Origin: JBNJEM01 sp051745935
GTDB lineage: Bacteria; Planctomycetota; Planctomycetia; Pirellulales; Pirellulaceae
Reading direction: 5' to 3'
Assembly (NCBI GenBank): GCA_051745935.1
Contig: JBNJEM010000267.1
Span: forward strand, 1-9,977
Length of the DNA: 9,977 nucleotides
Under the pieces are notes generated by a model. It did no database searches. It was not told the origin of the DNA and saw only the letters and a program-made list of their open reading frames with translations. The position numbers and the translations under genes were made by a program. Positions 1 through 7,197 of this stretch are shown here, piece by piece. Numbering within the stretch: position 1 is the stretch's first letter; each line of letters opens with the position of its first letter.

Positions 1-229
1 CCAAGTCCGAACACCCACATTCGTGGTCTGCTTCATTCGCGCGGCGCGACGATGGTCGGTTTTGGGGCCCGCGCGAATTCAGTTGACCGCGAATACGGGG
101 GGAAGTGTACGCAGGCGTCCAGTAAGCTGCCCAAGTCCGAACACCCACATTCGTGGTCTGCTTCATTCGCGCGGCGCGACGATGGTCGGTTTTGGGGCCC
201 GCGCGAATTCAGTTGACCGCGAATACGGG
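1..229. repeat. Two direct copies of a 99-bp repeat, 130-bp period
   Basis: Bases 1-99 and 131-229 are identical over all 99 positions and diverge at once after base 99/229. The 31 bases between the copies (100-130) are unique. Each copy holds a 10-bp inverted repeat, ATTCGCGCGG at 35-44 and CCGCGCGAAT at 69-78 (and again 130 bases on), separated by 24 bases, so a unit could fold as a hairpin. The left copy starts exactly at the window edge, so the repeat may extend further left and the copy number is unknown. No reading frame here looks coding. It could be an intergenic satellite or REP-like element, or an assembly edge effect. Confidence 0.9.
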
Positions 230-585
230 AGATACCGCGCCTTACACGGCCCATCCGACACAGGTTTGACTCGGACACGGCGATCGCGAACCCACGGTGA
301 CCGGCAAACGCGAACTTCCGCGTGACGTGAAAGAAAGGCTTGGCAAGTAACCTCGCGAGCCGGCGGGGCCAACCCGGCCTCGGACCTTTTGATTTCGGGG
401 TCCTAGGTTTTACGTCGCTCGTCGCGCCGCGCTGATTCACAAGTGGGGCGGCATCCGCCGGGGCCCCTGTTGGTCTTTTCGGTCCCTTGGATCCTGGGGC
501 TCGTGGTTCAACCCTGGCCGGATGCGGATCGCCAGGAAATGATTTTCACGGACTTCTCTGATATTCATCCCCCCCGACCACCAAA
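230..585. other. Intergenic stretch, no convincing gene
   Basis: This lies downstream of the membrane-protein gene that ends at 586. The reading frames present have arginine- and proline-rich compositions without family features. A 43-codon minus-strand frame (437-568) starts right after a run of seven G but has no clear ribosome site at normal spacing and looks accidental. No rho-independent terminator with a T run was found after the 586 stop codon. The plus-strand text at about 470-565 resembles a decayed version of the TTCGTGGTTCAA / TTCACGGA type intergenic repeats I recall from planctomycetes, but this is impression only. Confidence 0.5.
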
Positions 586-1776
586 CTATTCCGCCGTGTC
601 GATATCGGGTACGCCGGCTTCGTCGGTGGTAAGCGGCGGTAAACCTTGCCGGAGTTGCCGACCTGGAACGTGCACATTGTCGAATTCGATCTGGTCGGTA
701 TCCCGGCGAACGAGCAGATAGACAACGCCGGCCGCGGCGAAGAGAAAACCATATGGGAATGCCGTGCCGACGGTCAGAACCAACTGATTCAGCCGCTCGA
801 TGATCGCCTCGCCCACGACCGCCGCACTGCCTGTCGCCGCGCGGCCATCCGTCGCGGCCTCCCACAGGCCCCAGCGGCTAAAGTAGACCACGAGGTGCGC
901 GAAGACGTTGACCACCCAAGCGCTCACCGAACCTACCACCACGGCGACTAGACCATAAAACGCGTAATGGAGGGGCCGTCCGTAGAGGTAGGCGAAGGTG
1001 CGCTGAGCGCCCTCGAAAACGTCTCCCATTTCCTCCGTACTCAAGGCTCCCCAAATCAGAGGCCAGCCAATCGCGATTCCCACGACGAGAATCGCGACGA
1101 TCAGGCCGCCGAAGAGTACCAGAAACCAGACCAAGGATGCTAACAGCCGTCCCACGTTCCACTGTGAAATCCATCCCACGCCACTGGACAAAACCAAGAC
1201 CAGGACAACCGCCGAGAGCACGAACAGGGGTGTTTGGACGAGCACCGACAGCCGAGGCGACACGAACCGATAGGCGGAACCAAGCCCCTCACGTTGATTT
1301 CGCCCATAACGCATGACAGCCATGCGAGTAATCACGCCGCCGAAGAGTCCCCAAACCAACAAATTCCAGATGCTTCCCAAAGCCCAATACGCCAATTCCG
1401 GCCAACTGGTCGCGGGACGCAGCATCTGCAAAAGCGGGTTGACCAGCGTGTGGGCGGCCGAAAGCATGGGGCCATGCAGATCGGCCCACTGGAATACGAA
1501 CACGGAACGGATATCCTCCGCGCTGGGAATGGAATGGGCAACATCATGCCACCGCGGCCCGACCGGCAAGTGCTCGATGGCTTCCACGGTCTCCTGTTGA
1601 TCGCTGGGGAGCAGCAACCCGATCCCCCACCATCCCAGGGGCATCAATAGGACGCCTATCGTGGCCAGAAAAAGCACCGGCACGGTGGCTGCAAAGGGTG
1701 CGGCCCGGGGAAGCATCAACCAGGGAAATATCTCGCCCCAAGCGATTTTGCGGATCGTCCCCGATTCGTGTAGCAT
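586..1776 (-). CDS. Multi-pass membrane protein of unknown function
   Basis: This is a 396-residue predicted inner-membrane protein that I do not recognise as a named family. Hydrophobic segments are visible near residues 28-56, 130-150, 178-200, 211-243, 271-298 and 336-356, so five to seven membrane spans are likely. A polar loop lies between the first two (about 57-128), and the C-terminal tail after about 357 is charged and probably soluble. No catalytic motif, signal-peptidase site or transporter signature could be seen. The ATG start is backed by GAGGT seven bases upstream. It follows yacG on the same strand but after a 700-bp gap, so it is probably transcribed on its own. Uniform large-protein composition and the long unbroken frame support a real gene; the function is open, and a planctomycete-specific conserved protein is my best guess. 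Confidence 0.85.
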   Translation of the reverse strand: MLHESGTIRKIAWGEIFPWLMLPRAAPFAATVPVLFLATIGVLLMPLGWWGIGLLLPSDQQETVEAIEHLPVGPRWHDVAHSIPSAEDIRSVFVFQWADLHGPMLSAAHTLVNPLLQMLRPATSWPELAYWALGSIWNLLVWGLFGGVITRMAVMRYGRNQREGLGSAYRFVSPRLSVLVQTPLFVLSAVVLVLVLSSGVGWISQWNVGRLLASLVWFLVLFGGLIVAILVVGIAIGWPLIWGALSTEEMGDVFEGAQRTFAYLYGRPLHYAFYGLVAVVVGSVSAWVVNVFAHLVVYFSRWGLWEAATDGRAATGSAAVVGEAIIERLNQLVLTVGTAFPYGFLFAAAGVVYLLVRRDTDQIEFDNVHVPGRQLRQGLPPLTTDEAGVPDIDTAE

Positions 1777-2476
1777 TGTGCCTACCTCGCTGCAGTATAT
1801 TTCAGGCGGTTGGATTCTTCCGGGTGGAAAGCTGCCCGACGCAAGCCGTTCGCCCGTTGGTCGGACTCGCGGCCGGGAAAATCATCCGCGACCGGTATAA
1901 AAAAGCCTCGATGGGGTGCCCGGCTCCAAACCGCACGACTGGAATAAAGGAATGGCGGGAGAATGGGCCCGGTACGTGATGCGTCACCGCCGCGCCCGCG
2001 GCTCATGTCCCGATTGCACGTTTATGGAGCCAGTATTTTACCTCAGCGCGGCGGAATTGCTGTACCGGAAACCGAAAAAAACGCGGAAAACCTGGAAGCT
2101 GAGCGGCAGAGATTCACCGCCCGGAGGGAGACGCCAGCCCCGTACCCGGTATCCAAAGAGAAATGCCGCCAAACTTCACACCCAGTGGTCCATCGCTAGG
2201 CTCCTTTCGGATGTCCCTCCGCGGCGACTCGGGGGGGCGACGAGCCCCCGCAACCCGCGTACGTTCCTGGGGCAAGGGCTGGATTGACCCGGGAAGCGGG
2301 CGCCACCAATGGCCCGGAGATCCAAGCGGCGAGGCCGGGCGGTGGCCCCTTGGGAGAACTCTCGTGTACAACAACGAGGCGTCCAAGCTGGGACGATGTT
2401 TCTCGCTTCTGCTTTTCTCAGACGCGGACCCAGCCCAAGCCCCGGAGGTAGCGGCTGGCACCTCACATCCCCTGGT
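1777..2476. other. 700-bp gap between yacG and the membrane gene, no convincing gene
   Basis: No tRNA, tmRNA, SRP RNA or RNase P signature was recognised. Frames on both strands are arginine-, serine- and proline-rich and lack ribosome sites at proper spacing. The longest plus-strand frame that is not antisense to a gene is 1916-2287 (GTG start, one CPDC motif, basic); its third-position GC is only mildly raised, so I do not call it. On the minus strand AAAGGAG precedes an ATG that reads only five codons (MDHWV, stop at 2176). A 6-bp GC hairpin (GGGGGC 2233-2238, GCCCCC 2244-2249) lies about 230 bases past yacG, with no T run. A TATACT box about 20 bases before the 1776 start codon is a weak promoter candidate. 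Confidence 0.5.
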
Positions 2477-2662
2477 CTACCGGTCGTCTTCCGGGAATTC
2501 GTCGGATTCCTCTCCGGGGTCCGAATCGACCGGCATCCCATGTTCCTCGCTCAGCCATCGCCCCAGATCGATCAATCGACAACGCTCCGAACAAAAAGGC
2601 ATGGCAGGGGTTTGAGCGCTGTCGAATTCTCGGCCACAGGTGGGGCACACAAGTATGGCCAT
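2477..2662 (-). CDS. yacG: YacG-type zinc-binding protein (DNA gyrase inhibitor family)
   Basis: This 61-residue protein has the family pattern in full: CPTCG at residues 6-10, then FCSERCR at 23-29 followed by DLGRW. The four zinc ligands would be Cys6, Cys9, Cys24 and Cys28. In E. coli YacG binds GyrB and inhibits gyrase; whether this homologue does so is inferred from family only. The tail after residue 40 is strongly acidic (runs of Asp/Glu), which is common in the family. Length is normal. The ATG at 2662 places the first cysteine pair at the usual distance from the N-terminus. It starts 27 bases after the stop of the FmdB-family gene, so the two are probably cotranscribed. Its ribosome site is weak (a GGGGG run about 8 bases upstream). 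Confidence 0.9.
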   Translation of the reverse strand: MAILVCPTCGREFDSAQTPAMPFCSERCRLIDLGRWLSEEHGMPVDSDPGEESDEFPEDDR

Positions 2663-2689
2663 GGCGATTCACCCCCGGGCACGAACCGA

Positions 2690-3061
2690 TTATTCTCCAC
2701 CCTTGCTAGCGGCCGAGCTGCCGCTGGACGTTTCGTTGGAGGTAGCTTTCCCTTTTGATTCCGTCTTGGGCTGATCCGCTTTGCCGTCCGACTTCGACTC
2801 TCCCTTCGACTCTCCCTTCGACTCCTTCGAGGGCGAGGCGGCTTCTTTTTCCTCGGCCGCGCGCTTTTTATACGATTCGCTCCGATAATCCGTCTCATAG
2901 AAACCGGAGCCTTTGAACATGATAGCCGCCCCTGGGCCAATCAAACGTTTTAGTTTGAGCTGGCCACACGCCGGACACTTTCGTTTTACCGGAGAATTGA
3001 TCGACTGAAAATACTCAAACTCATGGTCGCAGGCGTTGCAGCAGTAATCATAGGTAGGCAT
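2690..3061 (-). CDS. FmdB-family zinc-ribbon protein with charged low-complexity tail
   Basis: Residues 1-55 match the FmdB / CxxC_CxxC regulatory-protein family: an MPTYDY start, a first CxxC at residues 8-11, a second at 29-32, and the KRLIGPG...KGSGFYETDY stretch typical of the domain. The cysteines should bind one zinc ion. The family was named from formamidase regulation, but for most members the role is unknown; DNA or RNA binding is only suspected. Residues from about 65 to the end are a Lys/Glu/Ser/Gly tail with ESKG repeats, encoded by a 12-bp tandem repeat near 2793-2820, and probably disordered. I chose the ATG at 3061 because MPTYDY is the usual family N-terminus and GGAG lies six bases upstream; a GTG at 3079 would add six residues. 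It lies 167 bases after grpE and 27 before yacG. Confidence 0.88.
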   Translation of the reverse strand: MPTYDYCCNACDHEFEYFQSINSPVKRKCPACGQLKLKRLIGPGAAIMFKGSGFYETDYRSESYKKRAAEEKEAASPSKESKGESKGESKSDGKADQPKTESKGKATSNETSSGSSAASKGGE

Positions 3062-3228
3062 CGACAACTCCAAATTCACAGGCCCCCCGATACCCAGCTG
3101 TTTCTGGAGCCCACGGGGAACGAACCGGCGTCACTTGCGTGACGAGACAGCCATAAACATCCATTACACCTCAATCATAATGGACCAATAACGATTCCTC
3201 CACGGCAGCCGAGAACCATTCGACCAGA
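3062..3228 (-). other. grpE–fmdB intergenic leader
   Basis: The 167 bases between grpE and the FmdB-family gene hold a mini reading frame on the minus strand, 3160-3131 (nine residues, MFMAVSSRK), preceded by GAGGTG at about six bases. A TATGAT box lies just upstream of it without a convincing -35 partner. The mini frame ends inside the hairpin at 3129-3144. A leader peptide or an independent promoter for fmdB–yacG is possible but unproven. Confidence 0.3.
3129..3144 (-). other. Short hairpin with GNRA-type loop in the fmdB leader
   Basis: On the minus strand CGTCAC, GCAA, GTGACG gives a perfect 6-bp stem closed by a GCAA tetraloop, a stable RNA loop class. No T run follows, so it is not a standard rho-independent terminator. 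It lies about 70 bases upstream of the FmdB-family start codon and could be an mRNA processing or stability element. Confidence 0.5.
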
Positions 3229-3972
3229 TTATTCCTGTTGTTCGCCCGGTTCCGGGGCCGCCACGATAACCTGCGCCGGACGGATCACTCGATTGTGCAA
3301 CCGGTAGCCCGTCTGTGTCACCTGGGTAACCTGTCCCGGCTCATGTTCCGGACTCGGGAATTGGGCGATTGCCTCGTGCACGTTTGGATCAAATTGGGTC
3401 CCTTCGGCGGCAATTTCCTCACAGTGGTGTTTTTTGAGAACATCGGTCAGCTGTCCAGCCACCATTTTGACCCCCTCCAGGACGCCTCCCGACGCTGACC
3501 CCTCTTGGGTGGCCCCAACAGATTCGTGCGCGGCGTCAATGGCTCGCTGAAGATTGTCGACCACCCCGAGCAGGTCTCTCATTAACGGGAGGCTTGCATA
3601 TTGCCGTTCCTCTTGCAGAGTGCGTTGAACCCGTTTGCGGTAATTCTCCAATTCCGCCTGCAATCGCACTACTCGTTTTCTGGATTCCGCCAGTTCGGCC
3701 CGGAGCGACTCCGCATCCATCTTCTCCTCTTCCGCCAGCTCGGTCTCTTTTTCCGCCGTGGCGTCCAGACCACTCCGCGCGGCGTCGAGGTGAGCATTGG
3801 ATTCGTCGGCGCCCGTCACGGGGTCAGCGTCGGCCTCGGTTTCGACCGGGTCCTCGTCCCCGCCCAACGGCCGCGACGAGGCCGCCCGCGCCTCCGGCCT
3901 TTCCAGGTCCCGGTCCGGCGTCGCGTGTTGCTCGTCCGAAAACGACGAATGATCTTCTGGCTGTTTTGACAT
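3229..3972 (-). CDS. grpE: GrpE, nucleotide-exchange factor of DnaK
   Basis: GrpE releases ADP from DnaK in the cytoplasm so that the Hsp70 cycle can continue. With the ATG at 3972 the protein has 247 residues. Residues 1-85 are acidic and low in hydrophobics, probably disordered, and longer than in E. coli GrpE. Residues 86-150 form the long dimerising helix (RAELAESRKRVVRLQAELEN and on). Residues about 190-240 form the beta domain, with the family signature FDPNVHEAI at 194-202 and the GYRLHNRVIRPAQV stretch at 222-235. The start ATG shares its A with the dnaJ stop (TGATG), pointing to translational coupling; a GTG one codon earlier is the alternative. GAGGA lies about nine bases upstream of the ATG, inside the dnaJ end. 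No dnaK follows, so the partner is encoded elsewhere. Confidence 0.96.
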   Translation of the reverse strand: MSKQPEDHSSFSDEQHATPDRDLERPEARAASSRPLGGDEDPVETEADADPVTGADESNAHLDAARSGLDATAEKETELAEEEKMDAESLRAELAESRKRVVRLQAELENYRKRVQRTLQEERQYASLPLMRDLLGVVDNLQRAIDAAHESVGATQEGSASGGVLEGVKMVAGQLTDVLKKHHCEEIAAEGTQFDPNVHEAIAQFPSPEHEPGQVTQVTQTGYRLHNRVIRPAQVIVAAPEPGEQQE

Positions 3973-5129
3973 CACTTCGTATCCTCAATGCTCTCTTCTT
4001 CGTTCGACGTGAAATAGTCGCGCAGTTTTTCCAGGAACGACCGACGATGTGGTGTCACTTCGGCATGTTCCACCTCAGCCAGCTGACGCAGTAAATCCTT
4101 TTGGCGCGCGTTCAGTTTCTTTGGTACTTCCACGTAGGTTTGGATTAACAGGTCCCCTTGCCGTCCGCCGTGCGGGTCGGGCATGCCTCGACGTCGCACC
4201 CGAAACACTTCGCGGGACTGCGTGCCGGGCGGGATGGTCAAGGTATCGGCGCCGTTGAGGGTGGGCACTTCGATGGTCGCGCCAAGGACCGCCTGGGTGT
4301 AGGTGATGGGGAACTCGAGGATCAGATGCTTGTCATCGCGGTGAAACAGAGGGTGTTCCCGAACCGAGACGAAGCAATAGCAGTCGCCGGGCGGTCCCCC
4401 ATCCGGGCTCGGCTCGCCTTCCCCCGGCAATCGCACGCGCATTTCATGGTCGATACCAGCCGGAAGGCGCACCTCTTTTTTGACCGTGGCCGCTTCGTAA
4501 CCCGACCCCTTGCACGCGTTACAGGGGCGGGAAATCACCGACCCGCTGCCCCCGCACGAGGGGCATGTGGTTTGGACTCGCAAGATGCCAGCGGCCTGCA
4601 CCACCTGGCCGTGCCCGCCACAGCGACGGCACCGCTCCCTTGACGAGCCGGGCATGGCTCCGCTCCCGTCGCACTTTCGACAGGGCGTACTTCGCTGAAA
4701 CTCAACGGTTTTCGTCACGCCGCGCGCGGCCTCTTCCAGGTCCAACGTGACGTGACAGCGAACGTCGCGGCCGCGATGCACGCGGCGCCCCCGTCTGCCG
4801 CCGCCAAAAAAGTCGTCAAAGATGCCTCCCCCGAACATTTCTCCGAAGACATCGAGGATATCATCGACGCTTTGAAATTGACTGGCGCCGGCCTCGAAAC
4901 CCGCGTGCCCATACCGATCGTACTGGGCGCGCTTGGTCTGATCGGAGAGCACCTCGTAGGCTTCCGCCGCCTCCTTGAACTTGCGCGTCGCATCCTCGTC
5001 CCCCGGGTTACTGTCGGGATGGTATTTGATCGCCAGTTTCCGGTAGGCGTCCGCGATCTCCTTTTCGGATGCGCTGCGCGACACGCCTAGCACTTCGTAG
5101 TAACACCTTTTGTCCGACATAGTTGCCAT
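3972..5129 (-). CDS. dnaJ: DnaJ, Hsp40 co-chaperone with full J, G/F and zinc domains
   Basis: DnaJ delivers unfolded proteins to DnaK and triggers its ATPase. The 385-residue product has all type-I parts: a J domain (about 9-75) with the HPD motif at 37-39; a Gly/Phe-rich linker (about 76-112); four zinc motifs, CRKCDGSG at 150, CRRCGGHG at 167, CPSCGGSG at 189 and CNACKGSG at 203; and the C-terminal substrate-binding domains ending near 340. The length is normal. I chose the ATG at 5129 (MATMSDKRCYYEVLGV). A GTG at 5138 and an ATG at 5120 are also in frame, and none has a clear Shine-Dalgarno site. The gene overlaps grpE by one base. It is 369 bases from groEL copy 2, far enough for its own promoter. 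Confidence 0.97.
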   Translation of the reverse strand: MATMSDKRCYYEVLGVSRSASEKEIADAYRKLAIKYHPDSNPGDEDATRKFKEAAEAYEVLSDQTKRAQYDRYGHAGFEAGASQFQSVDDILDVFGEMFGGGIFDDFFGGGRRGRRVHRGRDVRCHVTLDLEEAARGVTKTVEFQRSTPCRKCDGSGAMPGSSRERCRRCGGHGQVVQAAGILRVQTTCPSCGGSGSVISRPCNACKGSGYEAATVKKEVRLPAGIDHEMRVRLPGEGEPSPDGGPPGDCYCFVSVREHPLFHRDDKHLILEFPITYTQAVLGATIEVPTLNGADTLTIPPGTQSREVFRVRRRGMPDPHGGRQGDLLIQTYVEVPKKLNARQKDLLRQLAEVEHAEVTPHRRSFLEKLRDYFTSNEEESIEDTK

Positions 5130-5257
5130 GGCACGCACACACGCGTTCGTGTCGATACGCTTTGGTTAGTGGTTTGTGGTCGCTTCTGATCGCTTGAAGG
5201 ACCCTTTGAAGCATGATTTGCACGCCCAGGGGCCGACGTCGCACGCCACGTGGTTCC

Positions 5258-5287
5258 AATAAAGCTGCCCCGAATGAAGCTGCCCCG
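5258..5287. repeat. Tandem 15-bp repeat in the dnaJ leader
   Basis: On the plus strand AATAAAGCTGCCCCG (5258-5272) is followed directly by AATGAAGCTGCCCCG (5273-5287), with one mismatch. It lies between the 5297-5323 hairpin and the dnaJ start, so it would be in the 5' untranslated RNA if transcription starts near 5322. Confidence 0.75.
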
Positions 5288-5296
5288 ATGGACAAG

Positions 5297-5323
5297 AGGG
5301 CCACTTCACAGCGAAGTGACCCT
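5297..5323 (-). other. 11-bp-stem hairpin between groEL copy 2 and dnaJ
   Basis: On the minus strand AGGGTCACTTC pairs with GAAGTGGCCCT across the loop GCTGT; ten pairs are standard and one is G·T. No T run follows (CTTGTCC), so it is a poor rho-independent terminator for the groEL transcript. If the promoter at 5329-5358 is used, the hairpin would form at the very 5' end of the dnaJ–grpE mRNA, where it could protect the message or act as an operator or thermosensor. Confidence 0.65.
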
Positions 5324-5328
5324 ACTGA

Positions 5329-5358
5329 ATCATTCCTCGATACAGCCGTTGCTGTCAA
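5329..5358 (-). promoter_or_regulatory. Possible sigma-70-type promoter for dnaJ–grpE
   Basis: A perfect TTGACA (minus strand, 5358-5353) is followed after 18 bases by AATGAT (5334-5329), which matches four of six -10 positions. The start of transcription would fall near 5322, giving a leader of about 190 bases before dnaJ. The spacing is one base above optimum and the -10 is poor, so this is a candidate only. Confidence 0.35.
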
Positions 5359-5498
5359 GACAAAACCGACATCGACCGCGATCTTCACCCGCCTCGCAAG
5401 ACTCAATCCCCTCCGAAGCGGGAACTGACTGCGGAAGCCCCCTTTCGTGACCGCCGCCCAACCTGTCGATCCGCCTAGACACCCAGCCGCGCGACGGC

Positions 5499-7118
5499 TT
5501 ACGCCACGCTCCCCTCGACTCGCACTTTCTGCTTGTCTTCCTCGTCGTACGTGGTGACCAACGTCTCGGTGGTCAACATCAAGGCGGCGATGCTCGCCGC
5601 ATTGCTCAACGCGGTTCGCACCACCTTGGCCGGGTCGATGATGCCAGCCTTCAGCATATCCAAGTACTCGCCGGTGTTGGCGTCAAAGCCGATGTTGGTC
5701 GACCGTTGCGAGATTTCGTCAGCCACCACCGAACCGTTAATCCCGCCATTGTTGGCGATCTGGCGGATGGGACCGGGGAGTGCATGCAGAACGATATCGA
5801 CTCCGATTTTTTCGTCGCCCCGAGCCGAACCGCGAACTTCAGTCACCGCATCGACACACCGCACCAGCGCGACGCCGCCGCCAGGCAGGATCCCCTCCTC
5901 CACCGCGGCTCGCGTCGCGTGCAAGGCATCCTCGACGCGAGCTTTCTTCTGCTTCATCTCGGTTTCGGTCTCGGCGCCCACGGAGACGACCGCCACGCCG
6001 CCGGCCAACTTAGCCAGCCGCTCTTGGTACTTCTCGCGATCGTAGTCGCTGTCCGTTTCCTCGATCTGCGTCTTGAGCTGCTCCACTCGCTTCTCGATCT
6101 CTTTCCGGTCCCCCTTCCCCTCGACAATCGTCGTGCTTGACTTGTCGATGGTAATTTTCTTGGCGGACCCAAGATGATCCAGCGTCAGGTTCTCCAGGTC
6201 AATCCCCAGATCCTCGCTGATAAGCGTGCCGCCGGTGAGGGTGGCAATGTCGCCCAACATCGCCTTGCGACGATCGCCGAACCCGGGCGCCTTGACGGCG
6301 GCCACGTTCAGCGTGCCTCTCAGCTTGTTCACCACCAACAGCGTCAACGCTTCCGACTCCACGTCCTCGGCAATGATCAGCAACGGCCTTCCACTGGATC
6401 CCGCCTTCTCGAGGATCGGAATCAAGTCACGGATATTGTTGATCTTCTTCTCATGAATCAGGATGTACGCGTCCTCTAGCGAACACTCCATCGTCGACGC
6501 ATCATTGATGAAGTAGGGCGAGATGTACCCTTTGTCAAATTGCATCCCGTCGACGTATTCCACCGTCGTCTCGCGAGTCTTCCCTTCTTCAACCGTGATG
6601 ACGCCATCCTTCCCGATCCGCTCCAACGCGTCGGCCAGCAACTCGCCAATGGCCGGATCGTTGTTCGCGCTGATTGTACCGACGTCCGCCACCTGCGACT
6701 TTTCGGAGACGGGCTTGGCCATCTTGAGCAATTGTTCCTCGGCCGCGTCCACCGCCCGCTCAATGCCGCGACGGATGGCCGCGGGGTTGGCCCCGGCCAC
6801 AATGTTGCGCAGCCCCTCCTTGAACATGTCCCGCGCCAACACGGTCGCCGTCGTGGTCCCATCCCCGGCCAAATCGGAGGTCTTTTGAGCGACTTCGACC
6901 ACGAGCTTCGAGCCCATGTTTTCGAAGCGGTCTTCCAGCTCTATCTCCTTGGCCACCGTGACCCCATCTTTGGTGACCGTTGGTTCGCCAAACGACTTGT
7001 CAATAATCACATTACGGCCGGTCGGGCCCATCGTTATGGCCACGGCGTCGGCCAGCTTATCGACGCCCCGCATCATCTTCTGCCGGGCGTGTTCCTCAAA
7101 AAGCAGTTGTTTTGCCAC
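5499..7118 (-). CDS. groEL: GroEL chaperonin copy 2, canonical apical face, no GGM tail
   Basis: This is a 539-residue 60-kDa chaperonin subunit that folds proteins in an ATP-driven double ring with GroES. ATP-site residues are intact: GPTGRN at 31-36, Asp51 in TKDGV, GDGTTTAT at 85-92, and Asp397 and Asp495 corresponding to E. coli Asp398 and Asp495. The apical face matches E. coli: Tyr198, Tyr202 and Phe203 (KGYISPYF), with Ile233 and Leu236 at the next contact positions and the LVVN helix at 261-264. The protein ends in a charged stretch (DEEDKQKVRVEGSVA) instead of a Gly-Gly-Met tail. The start is GTG (MAKQLLFEE), with AGGGA nine bases upstream. It follows groES by 79 bases and is probably cotranscribed with it. 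This copy is the closer match to housekeeping GroEL in its binding face, but the missing tail is atypical. Confidence 0.97.
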   Translation of the reverse strand: MAKQLLFEEHARQKMMRGVDKLADAVAITMGPTGRNVIIDKSFGEPTVTKDGVTVAKEIELEDRFENMGSKLVVEVAQKTSDLAGDGTTTATVLARDMFKEGLRNIVAGANPAAIRRGIERAVDAAEEQLLKMAKPVSEKSQVADVGTISANNDPAIGELLADALERIGKDGVITVEEGKTRETTVEYVDGMQFDKGYISPYFINDASTMECSLEDAYILIHEKKINNIRDLIPILEKAGSSGRPLLIIAEDVESEALTLLVVNKLRGTLNVAAVKAPGFGDRRKAMLGDIATLTGGTLISEDLGIDLENLTLDHLGSAKKITIDKSSTTIVEGKGDRKEIEKRVEQLKTQIEETDSDYDREKYQERLAKLAGGVAVVSVGAETETEMKQKKARVEDALHATRAAVEEGILPGGGVALVRCVDAVTEVRGSARGDEKIGVDIVLHALPGPIRQIANNGGINGSVVADEISQRSTNIGFDANTGEYLDMLKAGIIDPAKVVRTALSNAASIAALMLTTETLVTTYDEEDKQKVRVEGSVA

Positions 7119-7158
7119 GCTTGAAATCCCTAGTGGATGGTTCGTTAATTTATCCCTG

Positions 7159-7178
7159 CCGGAGCATGAAATGTCCGG
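7159..7178 (-). other. Hairpin between groES and groEL copy 2
   Basis: On the minus strand CCGGACAT pairs with ATG(C)TCCGG, giving eight pairs with one bulged C and a three-base loop TTC. It lies in the 79-bp gap, about 40 bases upstream of the groEL copy 2 GTG, with no T run. It could set different mRNA levels for the two flanking cistrons by processing or pausing. Confidence 0.5.
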
Positions 7179-7197
7179 TCACCACGAAACCCGAAGC

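Noticed and set aside
1..229. CRISPR array
   Set aside because: The repeat is 99 bases, far longer than CRISPR repeats, with only one 31-base spacer visible and no cas genes in the window.
33..440. 135-codon minus-strand frame through the repeat region
   Set aside because: It reads through the direct repeats, giving repeated arginine/proline-rich peptide, with no ribosome site or family feature.
437..568. 43-codon minus-strand gene downstream of the membrane protein
   Set aside because: No ribosome site at proper spacing and an arginine/proline-rich translation; more likely decayed intergenic repeat sequence.
2163..2758. Plus-strand frames of about 150 codons
   Set aside because: They run antisense across yacG and the end of the FmdB-family gene, are serine/proline/arginine rich and look like shadows.
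5297..5323. Rho-independent terminator of the groEL operon
   Set aside because: The stem is strong but is followed by CTTGTCC rather than a T run, so I list it as a hairpin of unknown role.
5008..5406. 132-codon minus-strand frame overlapping the dnaJ start
   Set aside because: It overlaps the J domain of dnaJ in another frame and occupies the predicted leader; the translation has no family feature.
5402..5422. Sigma-54 site before dnaJ (GG-N10-GC with TTGC)
   Set aside because: The -12 block fits but the -24 block (GGGATTG) does not match TGGCAC; GG-N10-GC alone is common in GC-rich DNA.
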